The notes beneath the pieces are model-generated. The model searched no databases and was not told the origin of the DNA. It was given only the letters and a program-made list of their open reading frames with translations. Shown here in pieces: positions 11,001 to 22,100 of a stretch of DNA of 64,000 bases; position 1 is the first letter of the stretch; each line of letters opens with the position of its first letter. The DNA comes from Lates calcarifer. Taxonomy: Eukaryota; Chordata; Actinopteri; Centropomidae. The position numbers and the translations under genes were made by a program. The stretch lies in the NCBI RefSeq assembly GCF_001640805.2, contig NC_066838.1:434001-498000 (forward strand), in the 5' to 3' direction.

Positions 11001-13708
11001 TTCCTTCATGGTTTTGATGTTTTCAATACTAATATACGATGTAGAAAATAATGAAAATAAAGAAAAACCATTGAATGAGAGGGTGTTTCTAAACTTTTGA
11101 CTGGTACTGTATATGACTTGCTGAATGGCATGTCAGCAGCGATAAAGATGAGCGGCAATGCTACTCTGTCACCTCCCAGTGCAGATTTACATCATGGGTC
11201 CAGTGATCAAACAAGCGACCCTGCTTTCACAAATTTGCTTTTCCTTGCAGTAGTGAGTTCCACCTTTGTTGTCATGCATTAATTATTATTATATTTGTGT
11301 TTTTATTTATGTTTAAAACTCTTCAGGACACTCCCTTCTGGCAGAAGGTTGCAGTCCATCAAAACCAAGACCTCACACCACAAGAACAGTTTCTTCCCCT
11401 CTGCACACACATAGACAGTCTGTCACAGACTATAATCCCCCCTCCACTACACGTTACATTAACATTATACACACACCTATGCATTACATTAACGCACATC
11501 TCACCAAACAGTCACTGCCACCGTCAAACATTTGCACTCTACACTTTACATTTTAATTATGTATATTTATGTTCCTTGTAAATATGGTTTTTGCTTTTTG
11601 CTGCTTGTACTCCTTAGCCTTACTTCTACTTCTCTATATCTGTGTTTTTTTACTATCACTGTTCTTTAGCACCAATATACCGAGACAAATTCCTTGTATG
11701 TGCAAACTTACTTGGCAATAAAGTCTGATTCTGATTCTGTCTCTTTGTCTGTCTTTTTCTTAAGCTGAAAGCTACCAAACAAAATTTTGTTTTGTGTATG
11801 CATAACGACAATAAAGAATTCGGAATTCTTGATTCTTTGTGTCAAGATCACCTCAGGCTGCCTACCTGACCTCTGCCCAAAGTCCTGCAATTCAATATCT
11901 GGTTCTATTCAACTCTGGGATGTTTAGCTCTTGCAGTATTATTTTTGCTGATCTGTCATGAACCTAACAGAGCATTGGTACCCCAAGGTCTTGCTAATTT
12001 TTTACACTTTTGTAGAATTAACTTTTCCATTGGGATTAATGAAGCTTGGTAGCAGGAGGTTGACTAATCAGCAATCTAGTTTTGCTTTCTTTTGAATAAA
12101 TAAAAGGTACACAATGAAACATGATTCTTCAGCTGCATTAGCAGTTTCTCTTCACAAATTTATTTTGAAACCAATTTTAGTAAATAGTTTAGGAGAATTT
12201 TTTATGTTACCAAAATAGCTTGCACCAACCTTTTCATAGCTCTCAGCCTCAACGTGCTTATGTTGGCGGAGCTGCTTGGCGACTGACTTGGGCAGCATTT
12301 GGTGCAGCAGATCTTCAGCCAGTTGTCTCTGGTGCTTCAGGTCCTCAGTCTTCTCCTTCAAGCTCTGGGCATAGTTCTGTATCCACTCTGTCATCTGCTT
12401 GAAAGAGAACATGACCACTGGGTAGATGAGGCAGGCTATAGCCAGCAGGCAGATCCTCATACTGAGGCCAGAAGACACAGATCGAGACGCCAACCTGAGA
12501 GCTGGCACTGTACTATCAAACAAGCACTGCTGAATGTTTGTCAGAGCTTGAATTCCAGTGTGAGACCCAGACAGAGGCACTGTTCCTGCTCCAGAGAGCT
12601 GCCACAGGCTTGTATCAAAAATATACAAGTGTTTTACACTCTGGCTTGAGTTGAAGTTGAGGTCTATGTTCTCTAACCAGCAGTCATTCAGTTGTTCTGT
12701 CATAACCTTGGCAAAGCTGAGGTAGCTTAGTACATAAGTCCACTTATACTGGAAGTCAGTGTGAGTTGCTATGAGGGGGAAGTCCATCAACTGGTGGTTG
12801 AGCTCTGTGAATGTTATCAGAAGTCTTGCAGACAGTACATTTCTCCAGTTAGCATTCTGCTTGACTTTGACTAAAGTATCTTCTACAGTACCCCAGACAT
12901 CAAGAAGTCTTTCAATGACCAAGGAGAAAGCAGAAGTAACATTTTCACTTGTGCTGTTTGCATCCAGTGAAGCATTTAGAAATCCTTGAACGCTCCTCCT
13001 CATCTCCTGGCAAAATCCAGCCAATTCAACACTGCAAGAGAGCCCATATCTGTTACTCTGAATTGCCATTTCACCACAGAAATGACCAAACACAGGAAAC
13101 ACAACCTCTGAAAAACTAGTTTCTAGGGTCTCATTGTGTGTGTGTTTGGTAAATAAACGTCTCATCTTTTGAAGCTTACTGACGAGTTGCAGGATAGCTA
13201 TTGTCCTGCATGAAGTCAGCTCATCATAAGCAGCCTCTGTGGTGTGCAGCAGTTCAAAGTGGGTACTGAGGTCAATGGATACAGAGCCAAGCAGGGCCAG
13301 GAAAGAGAGGAGGCAGGCTGTTAGAATTCGGCGAACAGTGCGACTACTGCCAGACAGAGGAAGTATGGAACATCTGGAACACAAGAATACAACTAATGAA
13401 TACAACTAATGAAGACAAAATCATGTGTTCTCAGAGTTGTTTGTCATTTAAGAAGAAGAATAACGTTTTATCAATCAGTATTAATACAAATCAGAATCAA
13501 TACAACAAGCAGATGAGTCAGTAGATAAAGTTTATTCTTGTGAAGTTTTGTGTGCTTCACCTCACCTGCAAAGCTGACAGTCGCTGTCCGCATCATCCTG
13601 CGCCCTCGGAGCGATCCTCCTCTTCTTTATGAATCTTCTTTTGAGAGAAGCCGAGGACGAGGTCCCAGATGTGAAACACTCTTTTTTCATCAAGTCCAGC
13701 GATGACAT
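1640..13708 (-). CDS. Receptor guanylate cyclase with extracellular NIT-like domain (5' three coding exons, partial)
   Basis: A membrane guanylate cyclase makes cGMP from GTP. Coding exons on the minus strand are 13708-13566, 13373-12230 and 1774-1640 (143, 1144 and 135 bases). Phases join perfectly, giving 474 residues in the window. Residues 1-62 are a basic cytosolic tail; membrane segment about 63-80; extracellular region about 81-354 with several N-glycosylation sites and the length and helical look of a NIT (nitrate/nitrite-sensing) domain; second membrane segment about 355-372; then a dimerising helix with [11 protein letters not shown]. From residue 430 the class III cyclase domain begins ([14 protein letters not shown]), with the first metal-binding aspartate at about 436. 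The second metal aspartate and the GTP-specifying residues would be in exons left of base 1. There is no kinase-homology domain between membrane and cyclase, unlike ANP- or retina-type receptors. The start is the first ATG (13708) in frame with the splice. The cyclase call is firm; the NIT call is family inference. Confidence 0.85.
4553..5290 (+). mobile_element. L1-like LINE ORF2 fragment inserted in gypsy
   Basis: At 4555-4640 the frame reads a YADD-type reverse-transcriptase core ([21 protein letters not shown]), typical of fish L1/Tx1-like ORF2. From 4690 to 4925 it reads a C-terminal ORF2 stretch containing [15 protein letters not shown] and FGYISPEW. After the TTAA-flanked insertion the same protein seems to resume at 5141-5250 ([18 protein letters not shown]) and stops. 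Large parts are missing. The gypsy sequence on both sides shows that this piece landed in an older gypsy. Confidence 0.6.
4933..5140. mobile_element. TTAA-flanked MITE (piggyBac-like), with (CA)n inside
   Basis: The block starts TTAA-CCCTTCCGTTGCCCT (4933) and ends AGGACAACACGAGGG-TTAA (5140). The inner ends are imperfect inverted repeats, and both edges carry TTAA, the target site of piggyBac-type transposons. No transposase fits in 208 bp, so it is non-autonomous. It splits the L1-like reading frame. A (CA)n run of about 37 bases sits at 5049-5085. Confidence 0.65.
5521..7600. other. Intronic stretch of the cyclase gene, no gene recognised
   Basis: This is AT-rich sequence without a supportable coding exon; the short open frames here lack splice sites or family motifs. 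The only clear structure is a 10-base perfect inverted repeat (ATGGTCTTTT at 6064-6073, AAAAGACCAT at 6084-6093) with a 10-base loop. Confidence 0.5.
7605..8150. repeat. Degenerate CAAGTC-rich tandem array
   Basis: From 7605 to about 7860 the motif AAGTC or CAAGTC recurs roughly every 10 to 25 bases, in variants such as AAGTCAAGTCCCAA. It reappears at 8086-8150. The spacing is irregular, so this is an old, drifted short tandem repeat of a kind found in fish repeats. It has no coding potential. Confidence 0.65.
8160..9295 (+). mobile_element. Second decayed gypsy: LTR plus gag fragment
   Basis: 8160-8768 looks like a gypsy LTR: pyrimidine-rich, a polyadenylation-like ATTAAA near 8680, and an end in ATATGTAACA followed by GAACAAACTGG. 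The open frame from 8842 encodes a gag protein: a poor N-terminus, then [32 protein letters not shown] and [19 protein letters not shown]. It parallels the gag piece at 3240-3690, so both copies belong to related lineages. After about 9295 gag similarity ends; the rest of that long frame runs by chance into a Tc1 element. No pol or 3' LTR is seen. Confidence 0.7.
9433..11112 (+). mobile_element. Tc1-like transposon, both ends present, core disrupted
   Basis: The left end reads TACAGTACCAGTCAAGAGTT (about 9433) and the right end ACTTTTGACTGGTACTGTAT (about 11093-11112). These are inverted copies of the terminal repeat of a well-known fish Tc1 family. 9480-9870 matches the 5' body of that family. 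Coding remnants resume at about 10626-10950 with degenerate transposase text ([14 protein letters not shown] start, later a LACAKKHKEW-like run). The C-terminal catalytic part is mostly deleted. A separate element is inserted at about 9873-10625, so this copy is inactive. Confidence 0.75.
9873..10625. mobile_element. MITE-like insertion nested in the Tc1 copy
   Basis: About 750 bases interrupt the Tc1 sequence. Inside, a block of about 70 bases beginning TGACGTTAAAGCACACCC occurs twice in direct orientation (about 9913-9985 and 10442-10512). AAGCGCCTTGG near 9872 and CCAAGGCGCTT near 10424 are inverted. ATTATACAAC near 9950 and GTTGTATAAT near 10616 are also inverted. No protein can be read. 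The boundaries are approximate and the superfamily is unknown. Confidence 0.5.
11310..11747 (+). mobile_element. 3' end of a CR1/Rex1-like LINE
   Basis: The first part translates to the C-terminal tail typical of these fish LINEs (an 'LPSGRR'-like region, then 'KNSF'). It continues through a 3' UTR to CAATAAAGTCTGATTCTGATTCTG near 11716-11739. The GATTCT-type tail is also seen, reversed, at the end of the LINE in plod1 intron 4 (about 46010-46040). It is 5'-truncated, as is usual for LINE insertions. Confidence 0.6.
11748..12229. other. Intron start of the cyclase gene, no other feature
   Basis: This stretch lies just 3' of coding exon 2 on the minus strand. The donor reads AAG|GTTGGT with the last exon base at 12230. 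I see no further exon, repeat family or RNA gene here. Confidence 0.5.
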
Positions 13709-14963
13709 GAGAGTTAGTGGACTGTCTTAGACGGTCGCCGCACAGGACAGAGTCATTGCAGAGGAATGACCGTGCTGAAGAGATGTCCCATAAATGGAAG
13801 TCAAGGGAAGTATCGAGTCAGCGGCAGCTGTAACAGCGGCAGCAACACCGGCGTCTTCTTAACTTCCGGTTATAAATTTCAAAATAAATGTTTTAATGTT
13901 GACTATTTAAACAACAAAAGGCTATACGGTTGGGACTGGGCACATTGGAGAGCATCCTAGTTAACAGGCCAGGAAAACACACGGATAACATATATCAGTA
14001 ACTTTTATTTTTATTACCCACACTGTATAGAATAAAACCCATCAATTTTAAAACCACTGAACAGCACAACATTTGATTCATCTTAAAAAAACAGGTTTCC
14101 GTAGAATATTTAATTATGTTTCTGTATGGGTGTTTCCCTGAAGCTGGCAAAATCTGTTATAAATTTGTGTTGAAATTGAAATTGCAAGGCAAGAGGTGAT
14201 CGTGCTGCTTTATTGCATATGTTTTGTCTTTACAACAGATTCAGACAGGCTATGGTCTTACTCATTATATAATCTAAATCATTCTAACTGAATATTCCCC
14301 TGTGCAAAATGCAGTGAAAATACAGTTCGGACATATTGTGGGGGAAAATACTAAATGTGAATATATGCAACACAAAATTAAGGCAGTGAAAATTCTTATT
14401 ATTCTCATATGACCTGAAAAAGAAACAAATCGTTTGTAATCGCGTCTAACAGATATTTCAAAAACTGGCTCGCAGTATAAGCGCTCTTTTGGAATGGGTT
14501 CAGACACGGAGCTGTGCTCTGCAGTCACTGTGACTGTTTATTTCTCATGCTACTGCTACTACTGATTCTACTGCATACGCACTAGTGTAAAGATAACCAA
14601 CGCTTCCAGCCAAAATACTAGAACGAATACACTTGGCCTTCAGAATAAATGCGTGACTTCACAAGAAGGACAAATTTGGGTTAGGGTTAACCTAAAAAGG
14701 TAAACTTTCTAGATTGATCCCAGTCCCAAACTGACATTCTTAACAATATCGAGTGTTATATAATTGACATGTTGCAAAGGAGAAAAATATATCTAAATGG
14801 ACTTTAATTTTGAAGGTTTATGTGAATCTCTGGGGCTTGGACGTGAAGCACGCACACACACATAACAAATGCACGCACACTCACATGCACACACATATCG
14901 AGAGGACTGTGGTGAATGCAGTTCGAGTGAGGAGAAAGCACACACATAGTGAGAATATGATTC

Positions 14964-14996
<33 letters not shown>

Positions 14997-15049
14997 TTAA
15001 CGAGGTGGGCCTCCGCCTCGTGTAGCTGCTTTAATATTTGTCCGTGTTA
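13709..15049. promoter_or_regulatory. Intergenic region between divergent cyclase and phc2 genes
   Basis: The two start codons are about 2.5 kb apart and face away from each other, so both promoters must lie here. Just upstream of the cyclase start there is GC-richer sequence and an ETS-like ACTTCCGG at about 13861-13868. Nearer phc2 there is a CA-rich stretch (14850-14895) and an AGT trinucleotide run (14964-14996). No coding sequence was recognised. The promoter placement is inferred from gene arrangement. Confidence 0.4.
14964..14996. repeat. (AGT)n microsatellite, 11 units
   Basis: AGT is repeated eleven times without interruption. It sits a few bases upstream of the inferred 5' noncoding exon of phc2. 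Confidence 0.9.
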
Positions 15050-15210
15050 CAAGTGGCAGACTGGCTCCTGGCGGTTTTGGCGGAGGGAGTAGAAGTAAAT
15101 GAAAGCGTTGTTTGGAGCCGCTGAACAAAGAGCTTTTCTTCCCTCTACCATTGTTACCGAGCGGAGCGCCTGTATTCTAACTGATTCAGAGGTGGTTTCA
15201 GACTATAAAA
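15050..15210 (+). other. Possible 5' noncoding exon of phc2
   Basis: A GC-richer block ends in a good donor, AAAA|GTAAGC at 15211. The coding exon of phc2 starts with an acceptor (TTGACAG, exon from 16145), so at least one upstream noncoding exon is needed. The start of this block is a guess, and transcript data would decide. Confidence 0.35.
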
Positions 15211-16169
15211 GTAAGCTAATTACTCTGAAGTTAATCCGTTTTTTAAAAGAGGCATGATAACGTGGGTTTTAAGGCTGTATAGTTCAATTCATTCACACAA
15301 GCAACTAACAAAATCCTTTTAACCACTGGCTAAATTGACATGATACGAGGCTAGCTCTAACTTTACGCAGCGTTGATACTGGTAGAAAACTAAAGAACTG
15401 AATGGGCTCGGAGTCCACAACCTCCGTTTAAATGTAATTCCTGCAATTTAATCGAAAATAAGGAAACTGGGACAGACTTTCTTAGGGTCGTTAGCGAGTT
15501 GGGGTTTAACTGGTTCATTAACATCGTCTAAGTTAGCTAGCTGTTATATTTTTTTTAAAGCCAGCCACCCTCTTAGTTGCTTCACTAAAAGCCATAACGT
15601 TACTTCTGTCTATCGTATATATGAATCGGTCGTCTCTACTTAATGATCGTGGCTCAGTTTTAAGTCAGTGGGTCTCTACAACAACAACAACACAAGTTCC
15701 CGTTAGCCTAACGCATTACTCTTGTGTTCGGATTATCGTGCCACCCATTCTGTAATTTGGCAATTCAGGATTGTTTTGCAAGAAAAAGATACAGTAAGTC
15801 ACAAAACACAACTTACAGGAGAATGTGACACATTGGCAGGTACTCGTTATATCGGTGCTGATATCGAACTGACTCTCCCTGCCCACAACTACTCGAATTG
15901 GAACTAAAGTTAGGGGACAAAAGCAAACCTATTGTAAGAAAAATGCTGCTTTAATGGATTATTTCTTTGCCAAATTCTAGAGCAGTTAAAATAAAACTTA
16001 CCAAGCAAAATAATAACTTTAATCAAAATACCCGACAACTACCACATTTGAATAATTCGAGTTTGAACTGTAACTATTAGGGACCGTTTCCCAAGTGCAT
16101 GTGGCCAGCATTTCGTGAGTTTGCCATGCTGCTTGTGTTGACAGGTGAGGGGCAGCCTGTGCTCCAGTC

Positions 16170-19100
16170 ATGACCTCTGGGAATGGGAACAGCAGCCAAC
16201 ACAATGTTGAGAGTAAACCAGCCCAGGCCCTAGTCAAGTCCCACATCCTCACCCATCTGATAGAAGGCTTTGTCATCCAGGAGGGTGCTGAGCCTTTTCC
16301 TGTGAGTACTGGAAATCTGTATGTACCTGTCTGTAAAGTCACTAATTCATAAACACACTCTGTCACACACACACACAACTTCATGGGATGTATACAAACG
16401 AAAAAAGACCATTACAACTGTTTTTTCACAACCATATATTTATTATATAAAAACACACTGTCTACGGTGTGTGTATGTGATGCTGCTGGTGAGATGTTGG
16501 CAGATGAGAATCCTTAAACTTCAAAAATGCAGATCATTCATTAGCCAAGTTCCCACTGCCTCTCTCTCTTCCTGCTCCAAACCTCACACACAGAGTATGA
16601 TCATTGTATGACTCTGACTTATCAAAGACTTAGGACTTGGCTGCCCAGGTAACTCAAAAACAACACTGGTCATACTCACAAAGATTAAAGACTTGTGGAT
16701 GTGGATATTAGAAAAATTAAATAACACTATGACAGCAGTTGTTGCCTAGAGTAGCCTGATCCTGAAAAGGTTGCAAGTTAGATTCCCCGTACTGCCAAAA
16801 AAATGTGGGGATGCACTATATCCCCAGCTGAGGTGGCATTGTTCTGTGTGTGTGTCTGCTGTCTGTCTTTACTGCTCACAGATGGGTTATATCTACAATC
16901 ATACAAACACCATAGAAACCTCCTTGACCAAATAATTAGTTTCAGGTACTAAGGAGCCACAGGAACTACATGTAATTTTTGTCCATTCCTGTTCCATGGC
17001 ATCTGAAAACCATGAACACTGGGAAAATTGGTCTGATAACATCTTAAAAAATGACATTCAGAGACACATTTTTCACACACAGGAAAAAAAACACAGACTC
17101 TACTTGTCATTCTGTGTATTTGCTGTTGTTTAACTCTTATCTAATCAGTGAATGCAAAGGGGACATGCTGAGGTAGAAAAGGAGACTGGAAACTCCAAAA
17201 CATGTCTCCAAAGTACTGACAAACTGAAGTGTGTTTTATGGTTATTTATTTTTGATGTCTGCAGCTCCATCTGCTGTCACCAAGTCCCAACTTCAAATTC
17301 TAAACACTTATCAAATTCATCAAACTGATGACCAAAGCATTGACCACAGTCTGGCAAATGTTTATATAGCCATAAACACAAAGTAACAGTATGAGCTGTC
17401 TCACATTAAGACAAGATTTTGTTAAAACTATCCTCCATCTTCCAGTAATTCAGTTCAATTACATTTTATTTATATAGCACCGAATCACAACAGAAGTTAT
17501 CTAAAGGCACTTTTCATATAGAGCAGGTCTAGACCATACTCTTTAAAATAGGTATTTACAGAGAGAGACCCAACAGTTCCCACCATGAGCAGCACTAGGA
17601 GACAGTGGCAAGGAAAAATTCCCTTTTAAGAGGCAGAAACCTCGAGCACCTTGAGGCCATCTGCCTCGACCAGTTGGGTTGAGAGAAGAGGGGAAGGGGG
17701 AGAGTTTGGGGTAGAGAATAGGAACAAGAGAGCATAGCACGGGCAGCCGTGGCTCAGGAGGTAGACAATTCAAAGTCCCTGTGGCACATTCCTATTTGTG
17801 TTTCCACTTCATGTGAAGAACCGTGAACATCAGGCAAACTATGTTATCTGTCAGTTTTCCACACTCCACTATCCACTTAAAGTAAGGAGCTGGAGCATAT
17901 TTGTATGATGGTTCTGATAGTGTTCGGTGTTGAATTTCAGTCTTTTCCAGTGGTATGAGTTACTGTAGTAATGTATTTTTTTTCTGTCTGCAGGTAGAAC
18001 GTCCATCTTTCTTAATTGAAAGCCTAAGGCGCCACACAGCAGAGTCAAAGATGGACAGCCTCTCACCAAAAGGTAAAGTTCTTAAGATTTAAAGTTCTAT
18101 GGCCAGTAGCACAGATTCATTGTTTCTTTCTCAGAGTATGGTGCACATAGGGAGCAGACATTTCTATTGTCCATGTGCAAATTGATACCATACATAGCAT
18201 TATTTTGTCTCAGGGTTGCATCTTCTCCCTGTAACAAGATATATGATATGTGCCTGGTTGGTTCATCATATTAAACTACATAATAATAATTGCAAGAGTA
18301 GCATAGCTTTTGGTACCAATATCAATCCATCCATCCCTTTTTTATCACATCAAGGTCACAATGATGTCCCTCTCTCTAGCCATGTTCTGCAGTTCATCGT
18401 TGGGGATCCCAACACATTCCCAGGCCAGATAGAAAATATAATTCCTTCACTATGTTTTTGCTCCTCTGGTCTTTAGACAGTGAGGATCTTTGAGCTGACT
18501 TTTTGTCTTTTTGCTCACAGTTTCTCAAAATACACTTGGATTAGTTCTTTTTAGTGTACAAACTTTTATTTTGTTGTGTGTTTTATCATGTCCAAGTGTA
18601 ACTCTTCATAATGAAAATTAAATTGTGATTATTACATCAACAGATCATAATAACTGATGTATAATGTGTTTGTTTTCATCTAAAATCATACCTATAATAA
18701 CCAGTGGTGGGCTGTGCATTTCACACCTAGGGCCTTCACAGATGTCCTACCTGCATTAACCCACCTCTTAATACCATCATTAAGATGTCACGGCTATAGA
18801 AACCATCAACTATATACAGAAACGCAGTATAACAGAACTTTGCACAGACAGACATGTCATGTAGTCAGAATAAATGCCATTACTAAAGCAATGCTATTTA
18901 CTTTGCTCTCTGACCATCCAATCAAATATCATGGAAATGTCGATGTCATGGTAAGCCAGCTAGATGGCCCCTGGTCTTGCTAACTCAAAATCTGATTGGT
19001 TAAAGGACCCGCGAGACAGAGTTTCATTGCTACTTATTTTAAATTACTGGGGCCTGTACTATTGATTCTGCCTTAAGGCAGCTTTCTTTTAACTTGGGAA

Positions 19101-22100
19101 CACAGGGCTGAAATCTGATTGGATAAAAGCTCTAACATAAACAGACTGTATTGAAAGCAGTGCAACCAAGGGGAAAGCTATGAGATGAAGAGTATAGACT
19201 ACTGGGAACAATTTAATACATACAGTATTAATGGGAAAGAATAAGTATAAAAATCTAATTCAGTGATTGTGACAGTGTTTAGGCCAGCAGAGAAGGCCTT
19301 GCTGGCCCTGACAGTCCACCGCTGATATCAACCTTCCTTCATTTTTAATCAAAGAAAGCAAGACATGTTGAAAATTTATTCATGTATGGGGTTCACTCTG
19401 AAATGTCTTGGTCATGATCCAGACAGCTGTCAGAAGGCTGCACTTTTGCAGGTTTGACTTAAAGCAGAAAAAATCCAGACTCATGTTTAGTCAACATTAT
19501 AATTTGGATATTGTGTCCTTGTGTCTACACATGTGTTTTCTGTAGATATTATTGGTAAAGGTACCTCTGCCATGCCTCTGATGTTTGTGTGTGTCCAGCC
19601 AATCATGTGTTGACTGTGTTCCCTCAGAGTTAAAGGCCCAGCAAGAGCCTATGTTGACCTGTGAGCTGTGTGGCAGGGTGGATTTTGCCTACATCTTCAA
19701 AAGGTCGAAGAGGTTCTGTTCTACAGTATGTGCCAAACGGTAAGGCAAGACAAGAAAGGAAGACATTACTGCCGCATCTTCATTTGCCTCATTTCCACAA
19801 TTCACCCTGTGATGGAGGTTAGGGGATGTCCCAATTAAGTTTGCTGGCCCCCTATTTGTTCCCAACTGGTCCTGGTTCAGAACTATTTACTTGATCTCAA
19901 ACAGCGGCTGTGGTAGAGCAGTCGCCCACCAATCAGAAGGTCGGTGGTTCGATTCCCGGCTCCTCCAGTCTGCATGCCGAAGTATCCTTGGGCAAGATAC
20001 TGATACCGATGTGTGTCATTTGTGTGTGAATGTGTGCGTCTGCATTAGAACAAGTGCTGTATGAATGTGTGTGAATGGGGTGAATGTGATCTGTAGTGTG
20101 AAGCGCTTTGAGTGGTCGAAAAGACTAGAAAAGCGCTATATAAGTACAGTCCATTTAAATCACATTTGAAATTAAATGACCACTGTGGGATGTAATGTAC
20201 ATAGAAAAAAGAGGTCCATTGTCCAAACTGAAGTTTTGTTTTTGTTGAGGTTTATTCATCAATTGCAAGCAAGCAAACAAAATAGTGAAGAAATCCATAC
20301 TCCTGCTACCTCTCTGCTGTGGTAAACCTGCCTACCTGTAGAAAACCTGAGGTGCCTATGGTGCTGCCCTATCAGGCTGTGCTCTTTCAGATTCAGCTCA
20401 CTATGTTAACTTAATTTTTAGCTACAACGTGGGATGCACTAAGAGAATGGGTCTTTTCCCAAACCGCAAAACCACCTTGGAGAACATGAAGAAACAAAGA
20501 GCACTGAATGGAAACCACAAAAACTCCAGTTTAGAGTCTAAAAAGAAGGTGAGACAGCATTTGACATTTCATTCATAATATTTATCATATTTAATTAGTG
20601 AAAAGATTCCTCATCTTAGTAAAAGTCAAATATAACTGTCCTGTGTATGGACTAGAAAAATCTGCAACCTTTTGAAATCAATTACACTTTATTATCTCAT
20701 ATATGGCTTTTATCCTACATATACTACTACATTGGATCATGTCAGAGGCAGATATCATTAAAGTCTGATTTTATCTCTTGCGAAGTGTTGTGTTTTGACC
20801 CCTCTGACTCTCTGAGACTGCTCTCTCTGTGCAGAAGCCTGCTGCTCCTACTCTGTCTTCTGGTCACTCTGTCCACCCTGCACAAGGAGAGTCAAGCCAA
20901 TGTTCAGACTTGTCTGGCTACACAAAACCCCCGTCTTCCCTGTCAGCCACTCAGCGGGTGTCTGCTGTGCCAGGCTCTGAGTTGCCCCTGCTGCCTCACA
21001 GCTTCCTGCCCAGTGACCCTGGCCGGTGGAATATAGAAGATGTCTATGAGTTCATCTCCTCGCTGCCAGGTGGGATTTGTCTCAACTGTCCACATCCAGA
21101 TGTTGTGCAGGTTTTGACAGACACTTTTGTCTTTGTGAATGACTGTGTAGAGGTGAAAGGAAATCATGGAAGAGTGAGGAGGGATGCACCAGGTTATTTG
21201 CCAGACTTGAACCTGCTATTACATGTCCATTGTCTTTAAATAATTGAGACCCTATATTTAGATGTGACAAACACAACTTTCTGCAGAAGTTCAGAAGATT
21301 TTTGGTAATTTCACATGGGAGATTACTGGATTAGTGTTTTTAGTTATGATCTTCTTCCTGGTTTGAAGTGGGTGGGACTCAAATGGGCAACCACACCAAT
21401 CAAGATTTAGCAACTTTCAAATCAAAATCTTAACTTTTCTGGTCTTTATCCAAGAGTCCTCAAACATAAAAATGTTACCTACATAAATACACGCAGGCAC
21501 AAAGACAATTTGTACAAATAGAACACTTAAAATCCACAGTTAGCCTCATACATTGTACAGCACACAAAACATTAACATTAAAACAACAGAGTACACCAAT
21601 TACATCCAGCAAAAAAACATCTCATATACAACAAAAGATATCATTCAACTACATATTTCTATTGTCTCACATGCATTAACCTGCATAAAAACCCTCAGGC
21701 ACCAATCGGAGTGAGAGAATTTTCCAACAGCTACTGAAATGTATAAGTTTCTGTGCTGAAATAAAAATCATAAAATCTTAACAACAGGAAAGTTTTCCCC
21801 TCATTAGGTAGTGTTAGACAATGTTTCATTTGGTTACACAGGCACATTCCTTAAAATCAATAGATCATTCTTTGTCTGTAGGAGAGCTGCGAAGATACTA
21901 GATAGATCCAGCTGGTTCTGTTCCCAGTAGCAGTTCTCACGTACGTGGCACAAACTTCTAAATATATTATGAAACAAGCCTCAGTTATAGTCTTAACTTC
22001 AGCTCATGGACAGACTGTTTCTTATACAACATGTGAACAGGTGAATGTGATTCTTTGTTTAGGATTAGGTACCCAGTAGGATCTTCATACTTGTAGTAAG

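Noticed and set aside
12220..12989. Plus-strand open frames opposite the cyclase exon 2
   Set aside because: Antisense shadows of a coding exon.
14274..14528. 84-residue minus-strand frame in the cyclase-phc2 interval
   Set aside because: No motif, and it lies upstream of the cyclase first exon with no matching splice phase.
19903..19960. A tRNA gene call from clean A and B boxes
   Set aside because: The boxes belong to the head of a SINE with a long body and LINE-like tail; there is no acceptor stem closure.
20785..21239. Two overlapping plus-strand frames at phc2 exon 5
   Set aside because: Only one of them, from 20835 to 21069, is the exon; the other is an out-of-frame shadow and both overrun the splice sites.
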